NCBI RefSeq assembly: GCF_052116585.1
Contig: NZ_JBQKKT010000007.1
Span: 62,001 to 126,000 of the forward strand
DNA: 64,000 nt
DNA from: Luteococcus sp052116585
GTDB lineage: Bacteria; Actinomycetota; Actinomycetes; Propionibacteriales; Propionibacteriaceae
Direction: 5' to 3'
Position 1 is the first letter of the stretch. Each line of letters starts with the position of its first letter. The position numbers and the translations under genes were made by a program. This document shows positions 26,359-34,594 of this stretch, piece by piece. The notes beneath the pieces were generated by a model. The model was not told where the DNA came from. It saw nothing but the letters and a program-made list of their open reading frames with translations, and searched no databases.

Positions 26359-27459
26359 TCAGCAGGCGTCCATGAAGGGCGCGGAGTTGGCATAGGGCCG
26401 CACCACCATGGCATCGACCGTGCTCTGGGGTGTCGCCTTCGCGTAGTCACCCTTGCCGTCGTCCACCAGGAAGAGGATCTCCCGGCCCCCCTGCTTGGCA
26501 CGCCCCATCACGAAGGGCGGGCCGTAGTCGTTGACCTTCTCCTCATAGGCGAACTGGCTGCCGTAGAGCTTCTCCACCTCGGCCAGTGTCATGCCGTAGC
26601 CAGCTCCACGATCCGTGCGCACCATGGGATTTCGAATCACGATCGCGTCCAGCGGCCCGTTGCGACCGGCAAACTGGGTCACGGCGAGTCCGACCGTCTT
26701 GTGGGCCGTGATCGCCTCCAGCGACCCCTCGCAGACGTCGTCCACCTCCACGATCAGATTGCGCTGCTTGAGCTCGTCCGCCGTCGTACCCAGTTCGTAG
26801 GCGCCCCAGCCGCCGAAGGTGATCGGGGTCTCGATGGTGAGCTGGTCCTTCTTGGCCGGCACGGGATCGTTCGGGTTGTAGTCGCCCAGCTCGGACTCCT
26901 CCGCAGCGGGCGGAGCACTCGACGGCTGCGAGCTGCCCGTGGCCCTGGCCGGACCCGACGGGCGCGCACCCGCAGCGGGCGTCTCCACCGGCGTGGCCTC
27001 ACGCGTCGGGGTCACGGTCATGGATGGGACCGGCGTGAGCATTCCCCCCGACGCCGTCGGGCGGGGTGCCGAGCTGGAGGCGTTCGGGCTGGAAGAGGGC
27101 GACGGGACCGTCGTGGCCGAGACACTCGGCGTCGGGGTGGGCGTGGTGCGGCTGGGCGTGGCGCTCACCGCGGCCGGCCCGGGGACTGCCTGCTGGGTGC
27201 GGTTCAGCCAGGCCGTCGTGCCGCCAGCCGCCGTGATCACGCTGGCCGCGACGGCGAGCCAGGTCACCGCCCGGCGCCCGGACTCTCGTCGGGAGCCTTC
27301 GAACTCCACCAGTTCGTCGTCCAGATCGCCCGCGTGGCGCGCGAAGGCCTCACGGAAGAGCGCCTCCTCACGGCTGAAGTCCTCAGCGTCGAAGTCATCA
27401 GCGCCGAACTCGTCTGTCAGGTCGTCATGACCCCGCCGGCCGTTCTCGTGATCGGTCAT
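26359..27459 (-). CDS. Membrane protein coupled to ECF sigma factor (possible anti-sigma factor)
   Basis: 366 residues from ATG 27459, which overlaps the sigma-factor stop by 4 bp. It has an acidic cytoplasmic segment of about 70 residues, one membrane helix (VTWLAVAASVITAAGGTTAWL), a Ser/Thr/Pro-rich extracytoplasmic stalk of about 130 residues and a C-terminal globular domain of about 150 residues (LTIETPITFGGWGAYELGTT onward). No zinc-binding ZAS motif (HxxxCxxC) is seen. Its position and topology match the non-ZAS partners of SigE-type actinobacterial sigma factors. Sigma inhibition is inferred; the outer domain could be a sensor. Confidence 0.65.
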   Translation of the reverse strand: MTDHENGRRGHDDLTDEFGADDFDAEDFSREEALFREAFARHAGDLDDELVEFEGSRRESGRRAVTWLAVAASVITAAGGTTAWLNRTQQAVPGPAAVSATPSRTTPTPTPSVSATTVPSPSSSPNASSSAPRPTASGGMLTPVPSMTVTPTREATPVETPAAGARPSGPARATGSSQPSSAPPAAEESELGDYNPNDPVPAKKDQLTIETPITFGGWGAYELGTTADELKQRNLIVEVDDVCEGSLEAITAHKTVGLAVTQFAGRNGPLDAIVIRNPMVRTDRGAGYGMTLAEVEKLYGSQFAYEEKVNDYGPPFVMGRAKQGGREILFLVDDGKGDYAKATPQSTVDAMVVRPYANSAPFMDAC

Positions 27460-28022
27460 CGTCCCTCCTCCCGGGCCTTCTCGAGCTCCTTGCGCAACCG
27501 AGCCAGTGCCCGGTGCGCATGTGACCGTGCCGTCGCCTGCGGGATCTCCAGGATCCGCGCGATGTCGGCGAAGGAACAGTCCTCCCTGAACCGCAGGACC
27601 ACCACCGCACGCTGCTGCGGAGTCAGCGTCTCGCACAACTGCCAGGCCAGGTCGGCCTCGTCATTCGTCTCCGTGAAGTCGGGAACGGCCGGCTGCATCT
27701 GCCCCGGGTCGGCCACCGGCACCAGACGGCGGCCATTCTTGCGCCAATTGCTGACCGAACCGTTGACGATGCTGCGCTTGAGATAGGCCTCCGCCTCGTC
27801 GACGTCCCCAAACCTCTCCCAGCGCGGGCAGAGCCCCACCAGCGCATCCTGCAGCACGTCCTTGGCATCCTCGCGGTTGCGCGTCACCATCCAGGCGAAG
27901 GAGAGCAGCGCGGATCCGCGCGCGGCAAGCCAGTCGTCGAAGGTCGGGGTGGTTTCCCGAACCGCGGCAAGCGTGCTGGCAGTCATGCCCTCATCACGCT
28001 CGCGGCGCCTCTTTCGTTGCAC
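27456..28022 (-). CDS. ECF RNA polymerase sigma factor, SigE-type actinobacterial subfamily
   Basis: 188 residues. Start chosen at GTG 28022 because AAGGAGGA lies 7 nt upstream; ATG 27986 has a weaker site. Sigma region 2 is TFDDWLAARGSALLSFAWMVTRNREDAKDVLQDALVGL, and region 4 is LTPQQRAVVVLRFREDCSFADIARILEIPQATARSHAHRAL. It would direct RNA polymerase to stress-type promoters. It is translationally coupled to the membrane protein downstream, and a plausible self-type promoter lies 60 bp upstream. Confidence 0.88.
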   Translation of the reverse strand: MQRKRRRERDEGMTASTLAAVRETTPTFDDWLAARGSALLSFAWMVTRNREDAKDVLQDALVGLCPRWERFGDVDEAEAYLKRSIVNGSVSNWRKNGRRLVPVADPGQMQPAVPDFTETNDEADLAWQLCETLTPQQRAVVVLRFREDCSFADIARILEIPQATARSHAHRALARLRKELEKAREEGR

Positions 28023-28078
28023 CCTGGGTCCTCCTTTTCCCAGCTCGCTGCCGTGTCCACCATGGCGCGCGGATTTCA

Positions 28079-28105
28079 CCACGCAGGGAACCAGCTTTGC
28101 GTCCC
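28079..28105 (-). promoter_or_regulatory. Possible ECF-type promoter of the sigma factor
   Basis: In minus sense GGGAC (28105-28101), a 17-bp spacer and CGTGG (28083-28079) resemble the GGAAC-N16/17-CGT pattern of ECF sigma factors, suggesting autoregulation. Short motifs like this occur by chance. Confidence 0.3.
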
Positions 28106-28111
28106 GCCGGG

Positions 28112-28687
28112 TCAGGCGCCCTGGGGCAGGATGCCCGCGGCCCGCGCCGCCACCGCATAGGCAGCCGCGAGACTGTCCACCGTCTCATGGGCATTCAGCC
28201 CCGACGGATTGGGCAACACGAACAGGCGTGCGCCCGCCAACTTCCCCGGCTGCTCACCGAGCCCTGCCCGCGGCTGACGGAAGGCCTGCCGGTAGGCCGT
28301 CACCCCCAGCACCGCCACGACGAGGGGATGGCGATCATGCACCAGGCCGGTCAACCGCTCTGCCCCCGCGCGCAATTCGTCACGGGTCAGCTCGTCGGCA
28401 CGCGCCGTGGCCCGGGCCACCAGATTGGTGTTGCCGATGCCCAACCGGTGCAGCTCGGCCAGATCTTCGGGGCGGTAGCCGTTCGAGGCGTCGAAGGGGT
28501 GGCTGATGATTCCTGCCCGGGCCAGGGCCGGGTAGTAGCGGTTGCCGGGACGGGCGAAGTGGGCCCCCGTGGCCGCCGTCCACAGCGACGGATTGATGCC
28601 CACCACCAGCAGGCGCAGGGGGTCGGGCAGCAGGTCGTCGACGATCTCACCCGCGTGGCGCTGCAGTTCCTTCGGTGTGAAGCCCAT
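28112..28687 (-). CDS. mug: G/U mismatch-specific DNA glycosylase
   Basis: 191 residues, a complete Mug-family enzyme. The catalytic motif region is VVGINPSLWTAATGAHFARPGNRYYPAL, with the Asn of GINPS typical of Mug. The DNA-intercalation motif is LPNPSGLNAH. It removes uracil or ethenocytosine from G mispairs in base excision repair. Divergent from bioY with 96 bp between; no functional link is evident. Confidence 0.92.
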   Translation of the reverse strand: MGFTPKELQRHAGEIVDDLLPDPLRLLVVGINPSLWTAATGAHFARPGNRYYPALARAGIISHPFDASNGYRPEDLAELHRLGIGNTNLVARATARADELTRDELRAGAERLTGLVHDRHPLVVAVLGVTAYRQAFRQPRAGLGEQPGKLAGARLFVLPNPSGLNAHETVDSLAAAYAVAARAAGILPQGA

Positions 28688-28740
28688 GCCGCCAGCCTGT
28701 CACGGGGATGGGCGGGTCTGCGAAGCAGGCGCCGAGGGGC

Positions 28741-28776
28741 TATCCTTCGGAAGTCATTGAACACCGTTCAACAGGA
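28741..28776 (+). promoter_or_regulatory. bioY promoter with BioQ-like operator
   Basis: TATCCT (28741-28746) is a candidate -10. The perfect palindrome TTGAAC-ACC-GTTCAA (28757-28771) then covers the expected transcription start and abuts the ribosome-binding site AGGAG (28772-28776). It closely fits the TGAAC-N3-GTTAC operator of the biotin repressor BioQ in corynebacteria. Repression in the presence of biotin is inferred. Confidence 0.6.
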
Positions 28777-28783
28777 GCCTCCC

Positions 28784-29416
28784 GTGAAGCGCAGCAATCC
28801 CATGACCGATCTTGCCCTGGTGGCCGTCTTCGCCGCCCTCATCGCCGCGGTCACCGTCTGGATGCCCGGCATCAACGTCGCGGGCAGCTCCGTCCCCATC
28901 ACCCTCCAGACCCTCGCCATCGGACTTGCCGCCATGGTGCTGGGCCCCTGGCGCGGCATGCTCGCCACCCTGCTCTACCTGGCCGTCGGCCTGGCGGGAA
29001 TCCCCGTCTTCGCCGGAGGATCCGCAGGACTGGGCGTGCTGGGTCGCCCGTCGGCCGGTTTCCTCATTGCCTTCCCCATCTACGCCCTCTGCTGCGGCTG
29101 GCTCAGCTACCGCATCCTGCGTCGTGGCATGGACGGCGGAAAGGGCATGGGCGGCGTGACGCTGGGCCTCATTCTCGCCGGCCTGCTGTGCAGCGCGTTG
29201 ATCACCCACCCGCTGGGCATCCTCGGCATGTCCTGGAATGGCGGAATCCCGTTGGGCAAGGCCTTCAAGTTCGACATGGCCTACTGGCCCGGAGACGTGC
29301 TCAAGACCCTGGTGGCCGCTGTCATCGCCGTCGCCGTCCACAAGGCCTTCCCGATGCTCGCCCTGGGTTCCGCCCGCACCGTCGAGCCGAGCGACGCAGT
29401 CACCACCCCCGCATGA
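28784..29416 (+). CDS. bioY: Biotin transporter S component BioY
   Basis: 210 residues from GTG 28784, 7 nt after AGGAG. Six hydrophobic segments and the BioY signatures are present: VPITLQTLAIGLAAMVLGPWRGMLATLLYLAVGLAGIPVFAGGSAG, GRPSAGFLIAFP and the C-terminal KFDMAYWPGDVLK with the biotin-contacting Asp. It binds biotin in the membrane and works with the ATPase and T component encoded next. Its stop overlaps the bioM ATG by 4 bp. Confidence 0.95.
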   Translation: MKRSNPMTDLALVAVFAALIAAVTVWMPGINVAGSSVPITLQTLAIGLAAMVLGPWRGMLATLLYLAVGLAGIPVFAGGSAGLGVLGRPSAGFLIAFPIYALCCGWLSYRILRRGMDGGKGMGGVTLGLILAGLLCSALITHPLGILGMSWNGGIPLGKAFKFDMAYWPGDVLKTLVAAVIAVAVHKAFPMLALGSARTVEPSDAVTTPA

Positions 29417-30135
29417 GTCGGATCCAGTTCCGCGAGGTAGGCGTCAGCGTCCCGGTCTGGGGCGAGCGCGGCCAGCAGCACCACAAGCAGCTGCTGAGTG
29501 GCATCACCGCCGACCTGACCGAGCGTCGCATTGCCATCATCGGGGCGAATGGCTCGGGCAAGTCCACGCTGCTACGGCTGCTCAACGGCTTGGCCAGCGC
29601 CACCTCCGGCCAACTCCTGGTGGACGGGATCGACCCGGCGAAGGATCCCAAGGCCATCCGGCAGAAGGTGGGCTTCATCTTCACCGACCCGCTCAGCCAG
29701 CTGGTGATGTCCACCCCAGCCGATGATCTGGAGCTGAGCCTGCGCAAGCGACTGAAGGACCGCAAACAGCGGCGGCAACGTGCCCTGGAAATCCTCGACG
29801 AGCGGGGTCTCGGTCGGGTGGCAGACCAGAGCATCTATGACCTGTCCGGTGGCGAGCGACAGTTGGTCAGCATGGCCACCGTCCTGGCCGTCGAGCCCGA
29901 CGTCGTCGTCGCCGACGAACCCACCACGCTGTTGGATCTGCGCAATCGCCTCCGAGTAGGAGAGGCACTGATGGATCTGGACCAGCAGCTTGTGGTGGCG
30001 ACCCATGATCTGGACCTGGCCGCACGAGCCGACCGGGCGCTGGTGATCGAGGCAGGTCGGTGCGTCTTCGACGGCTCCCCCGACGCCGCGATCGACCACT
30101 ATCGCCAGTTGATGCACACCCCCGCCCCGAGGTGA
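29413..30135 (+). CDS. bioM: Biotin ECF transporter ATPase BioM
   Basis: 240 residues, an ABC ATPase of the CbiO/EcfA type. It has Walker A GANGSGKST, the Q-loop region, ABC signature LSGGERQLV, Walker B VVVADEPT and the switch His in VATHDLD. It powers biotin uptake with BioN and BioY. Its ATG overlaps the bioY stop by 4 bp and bioN starts 4 bp after its stop, so the three are translationally coupled. Confidence 0.93.
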   Translation: MSRIQFREVGVSVPVWGERGQQHHKQLLSGITADLTERRIAIIGANGSGKSTLLRLLNGLASATSGQLLVDGIDPAKDPKAIRQKVGFIFTDPLSQLVMSTPADDLELSLRKRLKDRKQRRQRALEILDERGLGRVADQSIYDLSGGERQLVSMATVLAVEPDVVVADEPTTLLDLRNRLRVGEALMDLDQQLVVATHDLDLAARADRALVIEAGRCVFDGSPDAAIDHYRQLMHTPAPR

Positions 30136-30139
30136 CACG

Positions 30140-30760
30140 GTGAGACCCCAGGACCAGCTCTTCGGCGCCTACCTGCCCGGCGATTCGATCATCCACCGGC
30201 TCCCGGTTGGAGCCAAGTACGCGATGCTCTTCGCCGGAACCCTCCCGGCTCTCATCGCCCGGCAGTGGTGGCTGGCGGTGGCGCTGGTGGTCTTCTCCGT
30301 GGTGGTCCTGCTGGCCACCCGCCTGCCCGTGAGGTTCACGCTGAAGCTCGGCGTCGGGATGCTGGTGCTGCTTGGTTTCCTGGTGGGCTACCACGTGCTC
30401 TTCGGCGACGGACTGCTCACCGGCATCATGCTCAGCGGCAACCTGCTGGGCTGTGTCTATCTCAGCCGCGCCCTCACCCTGACCACGCCCGCACCGGTAC
30501 TGGTTGATGCCCTGGTCAACGCCACACGGCCTCTGGAACGGTTGGGCTTCCCGTCGGAACGTTTCGGCCTGGCCGTCGCACTGATGCTGCGATCACTGCC
30601 CTACCTGGTGGGCCTGTTCGACGACGTCCGCACCTCGGCCCGGGCGCGCGGGCTGGATCGCAACTGGTTCGCCCTGATCACCCCCGCTGTGGTCGGGGCC
30701 GTGGCCTACGCCCAGCGCACCGGCGACGCGCTCACTGCGCGCGGACTGGGCGACGACTGA
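30140..30760 (+). CDS. bioN: Biotin ECF transporter transmembrane component BioN
   Basis: 206 residues from GTG 30140. Five or so membrane helices are followed by a cytoplasmic coupling helix region with ARARGL and a second TARGLGDD Ala-Arg-Gly motif, the two motifs by which EcfT proteins dock the ATPase. It joins BioM and BioY in the membrane. It is the last gene of the operon and a GC-rich hairpin follows. Confidence 0.92.
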   Translation: MRPQDQLFGAYLPGDSIIHRLPVGAKYAMLFAGTLPALIARQWWLAVALVVFSVVVLLATRLPVRFTLKLGVGMLVLLGFLVGYHVLFGDGLLTGIMLSGNLLGCVYLSRALTLTTPAPVLVDALVNATRPLERLGFPSERFGLAVALMLRSLPYLVGLFDDVRTSARARGLDRNWFALITPAVVGAVAYAQRTGDALTARGLGDD

Positions 30761-30762
30761 CT

Positions 30763-30790
30763 CCCGCCCCGGGCCGGGGTCCGGGGCGGG
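30763..30790 (+). terminator. Terminator after bioN
   Basis: CCCGCCCCGG (30763-30772) pairs with CCGGGGCGGG (30781-30790) across an 8-nt loop, between convergent bioN and the phosphoesterase gene. Confidence 0.7.
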
Positions 30791-30796
30791 CCGGTG

Positions 30797-31834
30797 TCAG
30801 GCCTTCGTCTGGTACGGCACCTGCTCCCAGCTCAGCACCTTCTCCGCACGCGGGCGATTCACGGTGAAGCGCAGGAAGTTGGTGTTGTTCTGGGAACCGT
30901 CGACCGTGATCCGGGTCAGCTCGCTGCTGCCCTCGACACCATAGAAGTCGAGCCAGTGGGACCCCTCGGCCAGCGGCTGGTCGACGGTGTAGACGTGACT
31001 GTCACCGTCGATCACGTAGCTCTCACCCCGGAACTTGTTGGACTCGTCCACCAAGGTCTGGACCAGCGGCTGGAAGGCGGAGTTGTTCTCCCACGGCACC
31101 GCGTAGGTGGGGTCGAACATGTCAGCCTGAAGCAGGACCACCACGGCGCGGTCATTCCTGCGGGTCGCCTCTCGGTAGGTCTGCTTCACCTGCACGATGG
31201 CCGACTCCATCCGGCTGCGCTGGTCGGCGATCTGCTCGGCGGTCGGCTCAGTCATGCCGATGCCGGACCACGGCTTGAGGTCGTCATTGGAGCCGACCAC
31301 GTGGATCACGCTGAAGCTCACGCCCTGCTGGCGCAGTTGGACATTCTCCGGCACGCCCCGATGGGCCTGACTGCGCACGGTCATCGGCTTCTGGCCCAGG
31401 GTGCGGCCAGGCTTGGGGAAGAAGGTCTCCCGGGTGTGGTCCAGGCGCTCCAGCGGGTTGTACGCACCATTGTTGGCGCGGTGGCAGTCGGTCCACTCAT
31501 TGTCGCCCGGAGTGTAGATGAGCGGCTTCTCGAAACGGTCGAACTGCGCGCGAACCATGGCGTAGTAGTCGTCGTCGCAGCGCGTGGAACCATTCTTGAT
31601 GTCGCCCACGTGGAAGGTCATCGCCGGCTTGCTGGCATTGATCTGGTCCACCCACTGCGGAAAGGCATCAACCTGGGCCTGGCCGTAGGGGACGTCGCCG
31701 ATGACGGCGAAGGAGTAGTGACCGGGCTTGTCATGGCCCTTGCCATGACCAGCGGCATCAGCGTCGACGACGGGCGTCAGACAGAGGCTGGCCCCGAGGA
31801 CGGCGGCGGCGAGGGTACGGAACATCGGCTTCAT
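30797..31834 (-). CDS. Secreted calcineurin-like metallophosphoesterase
   Basis: 345 residues from ATG 31834 (AAGGAA upstream). The signal peptide MKPMFRTLAAAVLGASLCLT... has likely cleavage near ADAAG. Metallophosphatase motifs are AVIGDVPYG (metal-binding Asp), FHVGDIKNG, YTPGDNEW and the late GDSHVYTVDQPL. The usual GNHE is GDNE, as in a distinct subgroup of secreted phosphoesterases. It should hydrolyse a phosphate ester outside the cell; the substrate is unknown. It is the window's second secreted phosphatase after the 5'-nucleotidase. Confidence 0.8.
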   Translation of the reverse strand: MKPMFRTLAAAVLGASLCLTPVVDADAAGHGKGHDKPGHYSFAVIGDVPYGQAQVDAFPQWVDQINASKPAMTFHVGDIKNGSTRCDDDYYAMVRAQFDRFEKPLIYTPGDNEWTDCHRANNGAYNPLERLDHTRETFFPKPGRTLGQKPMTVRSQAHRGVPENVQLRQQGVSFSVIHVVGSNDDLKPWSGIGMTEPTAEQIADQRSRMESAIVQVKQTYREATRRNDRAVVVLLQADMFDPTYAVPWENNSAFQPLVQTLVDESNKFRGESYVIDGDSHVYTVDQPLAEGSHWLDFYGVEGSSELTRITVDGSQNNTNFLRFTVNRPRAEKVLSWEQVPYQTKA

Positions 31835-32072
31835 GGGGGATTCCTTCCGGGCGCGCACTCGGCGCCTCGCGGCGCGAGTCTTTCCCACCGAGACCACCAT
31901 TGGGCAGCCGTCCAGTGGTGGCGGGGTGAACACCGCCACGCCATCCACCCCTGATCCGACGCCAAAGGGGACAATCGTGACCCGGATTCGCCAGCTGTCG
32001 AACCGATCGGACCCTAGTCTCATGGGGATGGAAGCGCAGCCGAGCGCCCCACCGATCCCTCCGAGGTGAACC

Positions 32073-32798
32073 ATGCCCCTGTACGGACCCCTGTTCAACG
32101 AATACGCCGAGAAGGACTCCGAACACCAGTTCAGCCTGCAGAACAAGAAGCTGCTCAAGGTGAACATGGGCTTCGGCCCCGTCTGGGCGCGCACCGGATC
32201 GATGGTGGCCTACCAGGGCCAGATCAACTTCACCAACCGCGGTTCGGGCGGTCTGGGCAAGCTCCTCAAGCAGGCCGCGACCGGCGAGGGCGTGTCCCTC
32301 ATGGAGTGCGTTGGGCAGGGTGAGCTCTTCCTGGCCGACGAAGCCGCCGAGATCCAGGTCATCTACCTGGAGAATGACACGATCAGCGTCAACGGTGGCA
32401 ATGTCCTGGCCTTCAGCCAGACGATCGAGTGGGACGTGCGGCGTATCCAGGCCCGCGGCGCAGCCATGACCGGCGGCCTCTACAACGTCGAACTTCGCGG
32501 CACCGGCTTCGTCGCCATCACCACCAAGGGTGAGCCGGTGGCCCTCGACGTCTCGCAGGCCGCCACTTTCGCCGACGCCCAGGCCGTCGTGCTGTGGACC
32601 GGTGGCGTGCAGATGGACATCAAGGTGGACACCGGCGGCCTGAAGTCAATGGTTCGCGGCGGCACCGGCGAGATGCTCCAGATGGCCTTCCGTGGTCAGG
32701 GTCACGTGGTCGTGCAGCCCTGTGAGAACGTCATCGCGACGCCGAATGCTGGCGGCGGTGGCGGCATGGGCGGAGCCCTGGGGGGCCTGTTCGACTGA
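32073..32798 (+). CDS. AIM24-family protein
   Basis: 241 residues, a full AIM24/TIGR00266-type beta-sandwich protein. It has the internal repeat style LLKVNMG...WARTGSMVAYQGQINF, GQGELFLADEAAEIQVIYLEND and GLYNVELRGTGFVAITTKGEP. The tail is Gly-rich (GGGGGMGGALGGLFD). Start ATG 32073 is 5 nt after GAGGT. Bacterial homologues have no proven biochemical role; mitochondrial AIM24 affects inner-membrane organisation. It stands alone, with a hairpin after it. Confidence 0.85.
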   Translation: MPLYGPLFNEYAEKDSEHQFSLQNKKLLKVNMGFGPVWARTGSMVAYQGQINFTNRGSGGLGKLLKQAATGEGVSLMECVGQGELFLADEAAEIQVIYLENDTISVNGGNVLAFSQTIEWDVRRIQARGAAMTGGLYNVELRGTGFVAITTKGEPVALDVSQAATFADAQAVVLWTGGVQMDIKVDTGGLKSMVRGGTGEMLQMAFRGQGHVVVQPCENVIATPNAGGGGGMGGALGGLFD

Positions 32799-32815
32799 CC
32801 TCGGGAGGTTCTCCC

Positions 32816-32849
32816 ACGGCCCCGGCGCCCGCATGGGTTCCGGGGCCGT
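32816..32849 (+). terminator. Hairpin after the AIM24 gene
   Basis: ACGGCCCCGG (32816-32825) pairs with CCGGGGCCGT (32840-32849), 17 bp after the stop. Confidence 0.65.
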
Positions 32850-32875
32850 CGCACGCCCTGCCTCTTGGACGGCGT

Positions 32876-33050
32876 CGCGTGGGATTCAGTGCGCCCCACC
32901 CAGCCCGCGTGGGATTCAGCGCGCCCCACCCAGCCCGCGTGGGATTCAGCGCGCCGCGACTGTTACAGCGCACGCGAGACACCCAAACCCACGCGAGGGC
33001 GATCCTGCCCGACCAAATCCACGCGCGGTGCCCGAACCCACGCGGCGCAA
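32876..33050. repeat. CGCGTGGG repeat cluster between AIM24 gene and argF
   Basis: A 30-bp unit beginning CGCGTGGGATTCAG is present at 32876, 32906 and 32936 (last copy partial). It is followed by inverted cores AACCCACGCGA (near 32986), AATCCACGCGC (33021) and AACCCACGCGG (33039). The forward half holds the CGCGTGGG orientation and the second half the reverse, so the cluster can fold back on itself. Confidence 0.8.
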
Positions 33051-33064
33051 TGAGACCTGCCCGC

Positions 33065-34060
33065 TCAGTCGCCCAGCGTCGCCACCATCACGGCCTTGAT
33101 GGTGTGCATCCGGTTCTCGGCCTGGTCGAAGACCACCGACTGGGGGCCCTCGAAGACCTCGTCGGTCACTTCCAGCGCATCCATGCCGGTGGCCTGGAAG
33201 ATCTCCTCGCCGACGGTGGTGTTGCGGTCGTGGAAGGCCGGCAGGCAGTGCAGGAACTTCGCGTCGGGATTGCCGGTGGCGGCCATCACCTCGGCATTGA
33301 CCTGGTAGGGCTTGAGCGCGGCGATCCGCTCCTGCCAGACCTCCTTGGGCTCACCCATGGAGACCCACACGTCGGTGGAGACGAAGTCGCAGCCCGCAAC
33401 TCCGGCGGCGACGTCGTCGGTGATGGTGATGGTGGCACCGGTCTTCTGGGCGATGGTCTGCGCAATGTCCACCACCCAGGCCTCCGGCTGGTACTCGACG
33501 GGGGCGACGATGCGGATGTCCATGCCGACGATCGCGCCCGTCACGAGGCACGAGTTGCCCATGTTGTACCGCGCATCCCCCAGATAGGCGTGTGTCATCT
33601 GGCCCAGCGGCTTGCTGCAGTGCTCGCGCATGGTGAGCTGGTCGGCCAGCATCTGGGTGGGATGCCACTCGTTGGTGAGGCCATTCCACACCGGCACACC
33701 CGCCATGGCGGCCAGAACCTCGACGCCGTCCTGGCCGAAGCCGCGGTACTCGATGCCGTCGAACATGCGGCCCAACACCCGGGCCGTGTCCGCCATCGAC
33801 TCCTTGTGGCCGATCTGCGAACCCGACGGCTCCAGGTAGGTGGTGTGGGCGCCCTGGTCAGCAGCGGCCACCTCGAAGGAGCAGCGGGTTCGGGTTGAGG
33901 TCTTCTCGAAGATCAGGGCGATGTTCCTGCCCACCAGCCGCTTGACCTCCCGGCCTGCCTTCTTGTCCGCCTTGAGCTGGGCCGAGAGGTCGAGAAGCTC
34001 CAGCCACTCTGCCGGGGTGAAGTCTGCTTCCTTGAGGAAGTGGCGGCCCTTCAGCGTCAT
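33065..34060 (-). CDS. argF: Ornithine carbamoyltransferase
   Basis: 331 residues. The second of two adjacent ATGs (34060) is chosen because AGGAG then sits 5 nt upstream. The carbamoyl-phosphate loop STRTRCSFE, the HPTQ region (EWHPTQMLADQLT) and the ornithine/active-site Cys motif HCLPAFHD are intact. It makes citrulline from ornithine and carbamoyl phosphate, or the reverse in arginine fermentation. No other arg or arc genes are adjacent, so anabolic versus catabolic use cannot be told; the long KGRHFLKEADFT start resembles catabolic ArcB-type enzymes. Confidence 0.93.
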   Translation of the reverse strand: MTLKGRHFLKEADFTPAEWLELLDLSAQLKADKKAGREVKRLVGRNIALIFEKTSTRTRCSFEVAAADQGAHTTYLEPSGSQIGHKESMADTARVLGRMFDGIEYRGFGQDGVEVLAAMAGVPVWNGLTNEWHPTQMLADQLTMREHCSKPLGQMTHAYLGDARYNMGNSCLVTGAIVGMDIRIVAPVEYQPEAWVVDIAQTIAQKTGATITITDDVAAGVAGCDFVSTDVWVSMGEPKEVWQERIAALKPYQVNAEVMAATGNPDAKFLHCLPAFHDRNTTVGEEIFQATGMDALEVTDEVFEGPQSVVFDQAENRMHTIKAVMVATLGD

Positions 34061-34219
34061 CATTGCTCCTGTGCTCGATGCGGTGTGAGAGACACATTCT
34101 TCCAGCGTCCACCCCGCGGCGGGAGACATCCTCGCCCATCGGACGCATCTCCGGAGCACGTCGGGAACCAGCCATGAAGCCCGTCAGAAGCGTGGCCCGG
34201 TGCATGGCAGGCTGGGGTC

Positions 34220-34594
34220 ATGTTCATTCGTCTGGTTGCCAATGCCGTCGCGCTGGCCCTGGCGACGTGGTTGGTGCCGGGCATCCGTCTGGGCGAGGGG
34301 ACCACCCTTGACCGCATCGTCACCATCCTCGTCGTGGCAGTGCTCTTCGGAGTGCTGAACTCTCTGGTCAAGCCGGTGCTGAAGTTCTTCTCCTTCCCGC
34401 TGGTGATCATCACCCTGGGACTCTCCCTGTGGGTGGTGAATGCCTGCATGTTGATGCTCACCAGTTGGACCGCGGGCGTCTTCGACCAGCCCTGGCAGGT
34501 CTCCGGCTGGGGTGCCGCCTTCCTGGGCAGCCTGCTGATCAGCCTGGTCAGCGGCTGGGTCTCCGGCGTGCTCGAGTCACGACAGGAGGCGTGA
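34220..34594 (+). CDS. Holin-superfamily-IV (YvlD-like) membrane protein
   Basis: 124 residues with four membrane segments. The family pattern FIRLVANAVALALATWLVPGI, LNSLVKPVLKFFSFPLVIITLGLSLWVVNACML and AAFLGSLLISLVSGWVSGVL is complete. Despite the holin name these proteins are chromosomal and not phage-linked; no function is proven. Its stop overlaps the ATG of the tyrosine phosphatase by 1 base (TGATG), so expression is coupled. Confidence 0.85.
   Translation: MFIRLVANAVALALATWLVPGIRLGEGTTLDRIVTILVVAVLFGVLNSLVKPVLKFFSFPLVIITLGLSLWVVNACMLMLTSWTAGVFDQPWQVSGWGAAFLGSLLISLVSGWVSGVLESRQEA

Noticed and set aside
32876..32955. CRISPR-like array
   Set aside because: Units are directly adjacent with no spacers, so this is a tandem repeat.
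34220..34594. Prophage remnant suggested by the holin-like protein
   Set aside because: No other phage gene is nearby and this family is common in ordinary chromosomes.
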